Assembly (NCBI RefSeq): GCF_041381155.1
Contig: NC_091135.1
Span: 48,814,086 to 48,878,085, forward strand
Direction: 5' to 3'
From: Argopecten irradians
Lineage: Eukaryota > Mollusca > Bivalvia > Pectinida > Pectinidae
DNA: 64,000 nucleotides
The notes under the pieces were generated by a model. It had not been told where the DNA came from, did not search any database, and was given only the letters and a program-made list of their open reading frames with translations. Both the position numbers and the translations under genes were made by a program. Shown in pieces: positions 13,601 to 25,600 of this stretch. Every line of letters begins with the position of its first letter. The stretch's first letter is position 1.

Positions 13601-16600
13601 TTATGGTCTTATAACAGGGAACGTTTTGGCGAGACCAACAGTAACATTAAAGATGCTCCACAGCCGACAAATAGTATTTTTTCACTATCAAAAACAGGGG
13701 CAGACGATTAAGTATTTTTCTTCAGTTACAAAAACTACTTACTTTACACCATTACTATTATTGAATAGTTTGAGCTTCTAATTCTACGTCAAGTTAAAAA
13801 TATGAAAAAGAATCAATTGCATTCCGAAAAAATTCCGACGCACTATATTCTATATGGAATGAAGTACTGACTGTGCATGCACAAAAGGCAAAACAAAAAT
13901 ATATCATTTTTTGTGTTAATTAGACATACATACACACGATTGATCACCAATTATTGTTCAAATAATGAATATCATTTATGCTCTGTCGGCGGTGGAGCAT
14001 CTTTAAATAGGTTCTTAATAAATCAATTTACCTTATAAGTACTTTTTCCTTTATTTTTTCTTTTGATGAATTTTCCTAATCAATTTTCATGACAAACCTT
14101 TACAGGTTAACCTGTATAACAGTATGTATTATTGATACTAATCCTAGCTAGACTTAGCTAGGAAGTGCACTGAATCAATCACTATTACCACTATAGAAGT
14201 AGTTCTGTCTAGTTAGCCCTATCAAAGTATACACACCATACATATTTTATTGTTCTATCACTGAGTGGGACATGGCAGACAAAGGCACAAACAATCACCT
14301 CTAGGTGCGTCTTAGTTAGCATGCTGACTACATATTGATCAAGCTAGTATAAACAACAATTTTCGTACAATTCATTGACATGTATTCATGTAAACAGATA
14401 TTCTTTTTTTAAATAGCCAACTTTATACCAGGAATAATAAATTATAATATGGCTAAATATTAACCTGGATTTCAATCAGGAATACAAACTTTTGTATGCT
14501 ATACGATATATATATATATACTGCAGTCAAATGAAAATAGACCAATTCCAAACACGAAAATAAAGATTTCTGAGAACTCTGAAGAAATTACTATAGGTAT
14601 AATTACTGCTAATGTATACAAACCATTGTAACTAATGCGAGGCTTCGTGAGGCAAAGGACAAGGTGACATTCTATGTCGTCAGGTGGTATAAACTTGGAA
14701 CATACTGGGCATTTGATTCCTGGAAATAAACAACAGAACTGTTATGATCTATAATCAGTAGGTACAAACTTGGAACATGACGAGTATATTTGTACATGCA
14801 TACTAGATTATGTAAATTCCTGATTTATAAAACTTTATGTAATTAATACAACCCTCATCGAAGATTACTAACAACCATTAATAACAAGCCATATACCGTA
14901 TATACCTTGAGTATTCAGATAATCGAACTGCGTCATTTATTTACTATATCATGTGTTGTACTTTTATAAATAATGACTTCTGACATTTTTACCATAAAAC
15001 GTTATTTACATAGTTTATATGCATGTACATTGTACCTTCTACGCACGTTTTCCTTTCATGTATTGGTAAATTATACAGACTTTATATCTATCCTCCACTC
15101 CTTTTTTTTTGTGTACTCAAACTTCTAAGGAATACTATTGGCCATGGTAATTATGGGGAGATAACTGGATCAAGGGGAGATAACTGGATCTGACAGGGCA
15201 GAAGCTGTGATCATGTGAGTATGTAATGTTCTTACTGCTAGGGGATCAACAAATTACTTTTCTTACAGTACCATACATAAAACTCCCCTTTAATCAGACA
15301 GCTGATCCAATCTAGTCAAACAAAGCTTGGATGCAGTAGAAGTATTCTGTAATAAGATGCTTCACAGTAAATCATTATGTAAATGTTGCTGATTCAAAGA
15401 CAGCCGTTAAGTATGGTACAAGAAAAGTGGCTGTATTGTTTACAATCTAATCACCAAGAGCAGTGATCATTACAGGTTTCCTTACCATTATCAACCTGGG
15501 CTATAAATATGTAGGCTATATTTAAACTCATTGTTAATGAACTTACAGGCCTTCAAATAGCTTTCTCAGGCATCAGATAGGCTGAATGAAACAACAGACT
15601 TTATGTTGGAGTCTGATGATACCTGAAGCAAACACTTTTTTTCTGTGTGGCCTAGAGAACTTTGTATTGATTTTAACATGTGCTGACTCACACACTTTCT
15701 GTGTAGGTACTAGAATTAACATTTCGTACATGTGCTGACTCACACACTTTCTGTGTTGGTACTAGAATTAACATTTCGTACATGTGCTGACTCACACACT
15801 TTCTGTGTTGGTACTAGAATTAACATTTCATACATGTTCTGACTCACACACTTTCTGTGTAGGTACTAGAATTAACATTTCGTACATGTGCTGACTCACA
15901 CACTTTCTGTGTTGGTACTAGAATTAACATTTTGTACATGTGCTGACTCACACACTTTCTGTGTAGGTACTAGAATTAACATTTCGTACATGTGCTGACT
16001 CACACACTTTCTGTGTAGGTACTAGAATTAACATTTCGTACATGTGCTGACTCACACACTTTCTGTGTTGGTACTAGAATTAACATTTTGTACAAGTGCT
16101 GACTCACACACTTTCTGTGTAGGTACTAGAATTAACATTTCGTACATGTGCTGACTCACACACTTTCTGTGTAGGTACTAGAATTAACATTTAGTACAAG
16201 TGCTGACTCACACACTTTCTGTGTTGGTACTAGAATTAACATTTCGTACATGTGCTGACTCACACACTTTCTGTGTTGGTACTAGAATTAACATTTTGTA
16301 CAAGTGCTGACTCACACACTTTCTGTGTAGGTACTAGAATTAACATTTCGTACAAGTGCTGACTCACACACTTTCTGTGTAGGTACTAGAATTAACATTT
16401 CGTACATGTGCTGACTCACACACTTTCTGTGTTGGTACTAGAATTAACATTTCGTACATGTGCTGACTCACACACTTTCTGTGTTGGTACTAGAATTATC
16501 ATTTTGTACAAGTGCTGACTCACACACTTTCTGTGTAGGTACTAGAATGAACATTTCGTACAAGTGCTGACTCACACACTTTCTGTGTTGGTACTAGAAT

Positions 16601-19600
16601 TAACATTTCGTACATGTGCTGACTCACACACTTTCTGTGTTGGTACTAGAATTAACATTTCGTACATGTGCTGACTCACACACTTTCTGTGTAGGTACTA
16701 GAATTAACATTTCGTACATGTGCTGACTCACACACTTTCTGTGTAGGTACTAGAATTAACATTTAGTACAAGTGCTGACTCACACACTTTCTGTGTTGGT
16801 ACTAGAATTAACATTTCGTACATGTGCTGACTCACACACTTTCTGTGTAGGTACTAGAATTAACATTTCGTACATGTGCTGACTCACACACTTTTCTGTG
16901 TAGGTACTAGAATTAACATTTCGTACAAGTGCTGACTCACACACTTTCTGTGTAGGTACTTTTTTAAAATAAATTTACATTTTTAATTTCAGGCAAAATT
17001 TAATAGAACCAATGGTCTGCTTTGGCTTGATGTTTTTCTGCATCCTTTCAACTTTTCCATACATATTTGGATATTCTCATGGTGGAATAGTCAGAGTTTC
17101 AGTGGAAAAACTGCCAACCTATGTATACACCCATGGGCACTATCTCTCAGCTCTGCAGGCAAACAAAATTGTCCAAGGCCATATGTCATCTAAAGGTTTC
17201 ATTTTGGCCTGAATTCCACTACCCAGGGGTACCACCTGTGGGGCTCTGGTATTATTAACCATCAGTTTCTACTTTGGCCACAAAGCCCTTTAAAGATTTT
17301 ATGATTTGGTTTGTTTAGTTTTACGTCCTATTAACAGCCAGGGTCATGTAAGGACGTGCCAGGTTTGTTGGTGGAGGAAAGCCGGAGTACCCGGAGAAAA
17401 ACCACCGGCCAGCGGTCAGTACCTGGCAACTGCCCCACATGGGATTCGAACCCGCATCCCAAAGGTGGAGGGCTTGTGGAAATATGTCGGGACATCTTAA
17501 CCACTCGGCCACCGCGGCCCCATTTAAAGATTTTATGAACCAACACAGCAAAATACCAAGGTTACATTTCTGATTTTCAACATGGCTAATATTGTATGTA
17601 AAGGTGAGACAGTACATTAGATGGGTAAAAATGGAATCCAAGTCAGGGGTCAAAATGTAGGTCACTTGGCTGCTTATAAAACACTGACAACAAAGGAGTA
17701 GATATGATAGGACCAGTATTTGGCCTTAATTTTTCAGGCTGAAAGAAATAACTCTGATCCCCATCAATTTCATATCAATAAATACTCTCATACTTGCCAT
17801 TCATCAAAACACAATTTTCTATAACCATGTACACGATGTGTCCCACCTATGATGTCATCAAATTGATGATTTTCCTCTTCTCGCCAGATTTTGATAGAAA
17901 TTCATCATCTTTAGGTTAGAAAAGGCTTGAAATGGATTTGGCCGCCACCTTGGAGCAACTTTACATTTTGCATGGATATGCGTAAATACACGATACACAA
18001 CGTGTGAAAATCTCTTTCTGCTCCATGAAGGCGGCCACATTCATTTTTAGAGAAAACCACTCAAAAAGTATGATTTTTCAAGGATTTTTGTGAAAAATGG
18101 CGGGAAACTGCATGTTGATGACGTCATAGTGAACAGCTGTTATATGGCAAAATATGTTGTTCTTTACTGGAGAATTAATTTTGAGGCCATATTCGAGTCA
18201 TAACGTACCTTCTCCTTTCTTTATCATTGAATAATTTCATAAAAGATGTAGATCTCGGAGTTAATGGCACATGTATTTCCCCAATGTACCAGGTATTTTA
18301 ATTGGTCAAAATAATCCACCAAAAACCAACCAGCAAAACTGAAAGACGATATATATTCCAAGATACTCTTCATGTAACATATCAAATAGCATATTTTCGT
18401 AACAAAAGAACAATCGATTTTTAATCAGAAGCTTTAAATACATGTACATACTAAAATGCACTCCTATTTATGACTAGCTGCCAAATGCCAATCAATTATA
18501 ACTGACTTCTTCGTTCCCTCGATGATACTGTACTTGAATAACCTTTTATTGGCGCCTCCTTTGTGTAAAAATTGTCACAAAAGCTGGCTTAGTCTGATGT
18601 TTCGGTTTAGGCCTTCTGGCCATATAGCTAGTGGGCAAAGTTTGTGATTACTTGAACAGATTAGAAAATCCGATAGTGCATGATTATGTAACTTGTGCAT
18701 CAATTGAAAAAGTTAAAAAAAATTATAATTTTTTTTATAACAGTCTGTCATTTATTGCTACTGAAGAAGTGGAATTTTCCGGTATTCCTTTGTAATTCAG
18801 CTAGTGAAAAATGATAAAATTGACTACTCGAATAGCTGCTCATTTTCACAAGTAAATAAACTATTTGATGTGGACAATTTGGGATACATGCGAGTTAATT
18901 TTAAAGCTGAGCTTTAAGTGTAACACCTCCAAGGTATATACAAATTTGTACAATTTTACAGTATGTATAATGTACTCACTCCATAATCATTTGTTCAAGT
19001 AATTTTGAAATTTGGATGATGATATTTTCTTAGCAGAATGAATGTTTAAATCAACTTACATTACAAGAGGCCCAGAGGGCCTGTATCGCTCACCTGGTTT
19101 TTTTTTAGTAATTATCACAAAGACTGACAATCATTAGAAAAATTAGCAAAATTGACTCCCAAAGTTTAATTTTGAATCACAACCTTAAAATGATGCTATT
19201 GATACCATACAAATATGCTATCCAATACATAGGTTCAGAGACAAAGTAATATATATGAAAATAGTAGCCTAATTGACCTTTTGACCCCGCATCTACTGCC
19301 GTCTAAGGCCCCGGGGATCAGCCCTATCATTTGTACAATTTCATATTCCAACCCTGTAAGGATGCTACCATTGCATTATGAGTTCTCTTCCATGCTTAGG
19401 TGCAGAGAAGAAGTCGTTTATATGGAAATAGCTAAATTGACCCCTTTTGACCCCACCCTTCAGGCCCCCGGGGGGTCAGCCCCTTCATTTGCAAAATTTT
19501 GAATCCAAACCCTTTAAGGATGTAACCATTGCATTATGAGCGTAATCCCATGTTAAGTTGCAGAGAAGAAGTCATTAATATGGAAATTGACCACTTTTGA

Positions 19601-22600
19601 CCACGCCCCTCAGGCCCCCCGGGGGGTCAGTCCTATCATTTGCACAATTTGGAATACCCACCCTATAAGGATGCTACCATTGCATTATGGGTGCTATCCC
19701 ATGCTTAGTTGCAGACAAGAAGTCATTTATATGGAAAAAGCCAAATTGACCCTTTTGACCCCGCCCCTCAGGCCCCCCGGGGGTCAGCCCCATCATTTGT
19801 ACAATTTTGAATCCCCACCCTATAACGATACTACCATTGCATTATGAGTGCTATCTCATGCTTGGTTTCAGAGAAGAAGTCGTTTATATGGAAATAGCCA
19901 AATTGACCCCTTTTGACCCCGCCCCTCAGGCCCCCCGGGGGTCAGCCCTATCATTTGTACAATTTTTAATCCCCACCCTATAACGATACTACCATTGCAT
20001 TATGAGTGCTATCTCATGCTTGGTTTCAGAGAAGAAGTCGTTTATATGGAAATAGCCAAATTGACCCCTTTTGACCCCGCCCCTCAGGCCCCCGGGGGGT
20101 CAGCCCCATCATTTGTACAATTTTGAATCCCCACCCTATAAGGATGCTACCATTGCATTATGGGTGCTATCCCATGTTTGGTTTCAGAGAAGAAGTCGTT
20201 TATATGGAAATAGCCAAATTGACCCCTTTTGACCCCGCCCCTCAGGCCCCCGGGGGGTCAGCCCCTTTTTTTTTACAATTTTGAATCCCCACCCTATAAG
20301 GATGCTACCATTGCATTATGGGTGCTATCCCATGCTTGGTTTCAGAGAAGAAGTCGTTTATATGGAAATAGCCAAATTGACCCCTTTTGACCCCGCCCCT
20401 CAGGCCCCCGGGGGGTCAGCCCCATCATTTGTACAATTTTGAATCCCCACCCTATAAGGATGCTACCATTGCATTATGGGTGCTATCCCATGCTTGGTTT
20501 CAGAGAAGAAGTTGTTTATATGGAAATAGCCAAATTGACCCCTTTTGGCCCCGCCCCTCAGGCCCCTGGGGGGTCTGCCCCATCATTTGTACAATTTTGA
20601 ATCCCCACCCTATAAGGATGCTACCATTGCATTATGGGTGCTATCCCATGCTTGGTTTCAGAGAAGAAGTTGTTTATATGGAAATAGTCAAATTGACCCC
20701 TTTTGGCCCCGCCCCTCAGCCCCCTGGGGGGTCAGCCCCATCATTTGTACAATTTTGAATCCCCACCCTATAAAGATGCTACCATTGCATTATGGGTGCT
20801 ATCCCATGCTTGGTTTCAGAGAAGAAGTCGTTTATATGGAAATAGTCAAATTGACCCTTTTTGGCCCCGCCCCTCAGCCCCCTGGGGGGTCAGCCTCATC
20901 ATTTGTACAATTTTTAGTTAGTAGCCCATAAGGATGCTACCAGTCAAATTTTGTTGAAATCCGACCAGCGGTTATGGAGAAGAAGTCGATTGTTGACGGA
21001 CGACGGACGACGGACGACGGACGCCGGACGCCGGACGCCGGACGACGGACGACGGACGCCGGACGCTGCGGTATCCCATAAGCTCACCTCGGTCCTTCGG
21101 ACCAGGTGAGCTAATAATGTATGCCTAGTCACAGATTTTTTCAGACAAAACTCCTGAAGTGCTTTGAAATACAAACAAAGGACATTGTGCCTGATAATCT
21201 TGAACGTCTACATAGACTATTGCACGTTAGCTGAGATCAGGTCCCGTATTCATGAAACTCTAGAAGTAGCTGATCATTTAGTACCAGTTTATCAACTCGA
21301 ACTTAATGTATGATTCATGACTGTAATGCATGATGACACTACAGATTTAGGTACACCATTAGACATCATGAACTGCAAATCATTCATGAGAGACAGCACC
21401 CTTCGATATTGCTGCATATTTTTTTCTTTTTTTTTTTACGTAGGACGGCTAGAATCCCCTGCATATGTGACATGGGATTCTGTATGTGATATTGTTAGAC
21501 TGTAGTAATTTTGAAATTACATGGTCTGAAGATGACAGCTAGAATCCTGCTGATGCCAACTTCAAACATTCTTATAAACTCTGGTCATTCAGAAAGACAT
21601 AAGAATTTAATATTATGAGTGTATGACTACATTAATATGTTAAAAAATAATTAAATTATTAAAAACATTACTTATTTTCACATTTATTCTAAAACAAGTT
21701 ATACAATGTATACATATGATTTGAATGACCTAATGTACCAATCACAAGTAGTGCTTGTTCCTCAAATGTAGGAGAAGACCAGAAAAAATTACTGTGAATT
21801 GGCATGTGACAAAACTCCAAGATTAAACACTTAAACCTCCCCCCTCCCTCATATGCTGATTTGAAAAACAAAAATACTTGGAAGAAATAACAACTTTAAA
21901 GCAATGAAGAGGAAACTGTTTGTTGTTTACCTGTATTTCTTTTCCACATTCTGAATTTGAAGATAACAGCTTCATTTGAACATCAACAAAACTTTCGTCA
22001 TTTTTATTTTGGAATTTTTATGAACTTAGATGGGCTTTAAAATGATGTTAATTGCAAACATCTACTATATATATATTGCTAGACATTAAATATTTTAAAG
22101 GCGATCCACTGTTTAATGGTGAATTAAAATTGCTATCATAAGTCTTAGTGCAATTAGTTACATGTATAGGCCAGATGAAGATCATATCCAATATGCATCT
22201 CAACAAATATCTGTAACAACTGACAGTAATTACAGCAAACATCTATAGAACTACGAAGTGATTGCTGTAGAAGACCATGTCATTTTTTAAACAAGAGGCC
22301 CAGAGGGCCTGTATCGCTCACCTGGTTTGTAATGCCAAATAATGTTCTGAATACAGGTTCATTGTTTCTTTTCTGAAGGAATTTGAATATTTACCTCTAA
22401 ATTCCTATTGGGCCCCCCCCTCCTGCCCCGGGGGGGGCAAGAGCCAAAGTTCTGTTCCCCTTTCCTCAAGGATGTTTGTGGCCAAATTTGGTTACAATCC
22501 ATACAGAACTCTAGGACAAGTAGTAATTTATAGGATTAACCTCTATTTCCCCTATTGGGCCCCGCCCCTCCTGCCCCCAGGGGGTCAGAGCCAAAATTTA

Positions 22601-25600
22601 TACAAGTTCTGTTCCCCTTCCCCCCAAAGATATTTGTGGCCAAATTTGGTTACATTCCATGCAGAACGCTAGGACAAGTAGCAATTTATAGGATTTACCT
22701 CTATTTCCTCTATTGGGCCCCGCCCCTCCTGCCCCGGGTAGTCAGAGCCAAAATGTATACAAGTTCTGTTCCCCTTTCCCAAAGAATGTTTGTGGCCAAA
22801 TTTGGTTACAATCCATGCAGAACTCTATGACAAGTAGCGGTTTAAAAGATTTACCTCTATTTCCCCTATTGGGCCCCGCCTCTCCTGCCCTCGGGGGGTC
22901 AGAGCCAAAATTTATACAAGTTCTGTTCCCCTTCCCTCAAGGATGTTTATGGCTAAATTTGGTTACATTCCATGCAGAACTCTAAGACAAGTAGCGATTT
23001 ATAGGATTTACCTCTATTTCCCCTATTGGGCCCCACCCCTCCTGCCCCCGGGTAGTCAGAGCCAAAATTTATACAAGTTCTGTTCCCCTTTCCCCAAGAA
23101 TGTTTGTGGCCAAATTTGGTTACAATCCATGCAGAACTCTATGACTAGTAGCGATTTAAAGAAAATGTTGACAGACAGATGGCCGGACGGACGACGGACG
23201 CCGCGCCATGACATAAGCTCACCAGCTCTTTGGGCCAGGTGAGCTAAAAATGTAATTTCTACAAATCTACCTATAATGTGAATCAGGGCTGATATTTCTC
23301 AAAGAGAGCGTTATTGTATGCGTTTCTCCAAACTGTACACAGAACAAAACAATAACAGTGTCTAACTGATACTAATGGCAGCACGCCACCTGCAACATTT
23401 TTTTTTTCTCTTCTTTTTTTAAATCTACAATTAAGTCATATGTCAAAATAAAGGTCACAGTGACCTAATTATGGAACCTGACATATTCTTTTGATTCACA
23501 CTGTCAGATAATCCTTGACTCACAAACAAGAACACCATGTGATCATGAATGTTAAGACATATAGTCATTTTAATTAGGAGATGGGATAATTATGTGACTT
23601 TACAATCTAGCAGTCATATTACTCAGTGACAAACACATCTAATTAAATTAAGTGGTATTATGAATGAAATAATTTGCTTTGTATTTTCACACCCATAAGT
23701 TATCAACTGCAAATGTGATTATTAAGGTCTACCTAATTTTGGTACTGAAAGCAGCAGTTCCCTGAGAAAACAATTGACCTATATTTAGCCATTATCTAGC
23801 TGCCCAATTATATAATATATATGGCTATACTAGTGTTATATAGTCACACATTCACCACTTCACCAAGTCTTTTGTGAAATAAACAAATACTTTCATAGTA
23901 AATAGGCTTAGGTTCAAAGTTTCATTTAAAATTTCTGTGTGATTATTTCTTTCTCATATTACATCTTGCGTCATGCAGCTTGCTTACACTTTAAGCTGGA
24001 AATCCCTTACTCAGGTACCGCCCAAACTGTAACCTATCGATAGTTAATTTCTATAAGATCTAACCTCTACACACTAAATGTACCAAGTCAAAGTCTTTAC
24101 CTTGCCACCAGAGTCACATTTCTAGGTAGTTTATACACATAACTAGACTTATATGTCATACATGGGATACCTACAGTATCTATATATATGTCTACTTTTT
24201 TCAGCCTTTTAAAAACTTTATCCAATATATATATCTCACAACGCAATGAACAGAATTACAAGCAATATTCTTTACTCTAACAGGCTATTATTGGAAGGAA
24301 AAATACTTATCTTCTATAACAAGAGATCCCAGAGGGATCTTGGCGCCCACCAAAGAATGATCTATATCTGACAAAGGAAAGATGGATCTTTTCTCTACTT
24401 TTTAAACTTTTTCAAACATGCTACATATAAAATTTGAGACAGATCGCTTCAGTATACCTTTTGAGAAATAGCGGTAACAAACTTCAACTATCAAAATCCA
24501 AGATGACTCCTTGGCGGCCATCTTGTTGATCAATCGGTCCCAAATCACTTTATGCACAACTAGGGCCCTAGGGGAACCTACATGTGAAATTTGAGAAAGA
24601 TCCATTTAATACTTTCTGAGAAATAGCGATAACAAACTTTGAATAACAAAATCCAAGATGGCTGCCTGGCGGCCATCTTGTTAACCGATCGGTCCCAAAA
24701 TGCAATATGCACAACTAAGTCCCTAGGGGAACCTACATATGAAATTTGAGACAGATACCTTCAGTACTATCTGAGAAATAGCCATAACAAACTTTAACTA
24801 TCGAAATCCAAGATGGCGGCCTGGCGGCCATCTTGTTCACCGATTGGTCCAAAAATGCAATATGCACAACAAGGGCCCTAGGGGAACCTACATATTAAAT
24901 TTGAGAAAGATCCCTTCAGCACTTTTTGAGAAATGGGGATATCAAACCTTAACTATCAAAATCCAAGATGGCCGCCTGGCGGCCATCTTATTTTTCCGAT
25001 CAGCCGCAAAATCTGTATGGCACAACTTGGGACCAAGGGTAACCTCCATGTGAAGTTTGAACAAAATCCCTTCAGTAGTTCTCAAGAAATATTGATAACA
25101 AACTTCAACTGCCAAAATCAAAGATGGCTGCCTGGCGGCCATCTTGTTTTTCCGATCAGCCTCAAAATCTGAATGGCACAACTAGGGACCAAGGGTAACC
25201 TCCATGTGAAGTTTGAACAAAATTCCTTCAGTAGTTCTCAAGAAATATCGGTAACAAACTTCAACTGCCAAAATCAAAGATGGCTGCCTGGCGGCCATCT
25301 TCTTTTTCTGATCAGCCGCAAAATCTATATGGCACAACTTGGGACCAAGGGTAACCTCCATTTGAAGTTTGAACAAAATCCCTTCAGTAGTTCTCAAGAA
25401 ATATTGATAACAAACTTCAACTGCCAAAATCAAAGATGGCTGCCTGGCGGCCATCTTGTTTTTCTGATCAGCCTCAAAATCTGAATGGCACAACTAGGGA
25501 CCAAGGGTAACCTCCATGTGAAGTTTGAACAAAATTCCTTCAGTAGTTCTCAAGAAATATCGATAACAAACTTCAACTGCCAAAATCAAAGATGGCTGCC

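Noticed and set aside
17321..17665. 114-codon minus ORF with a [18 protein letters not shown] stretch
   Set aside because: This peptide is the translated SINE head; a similar ORF appears at 37399-37746 for the same reason.
19281..20931. Overlapping plus-strand ORFs of up to 128 codons rich in PxxPGG
   Set aside because: They follow the 158-bp modules of a repeat element; the same peptide recurs in shifted frames.
22472..23242. Chain of ORFs with repeated [17 protein letters not shown] peptides
   Set aside because: Module repeats of the element at 22291-23247, not a protein.
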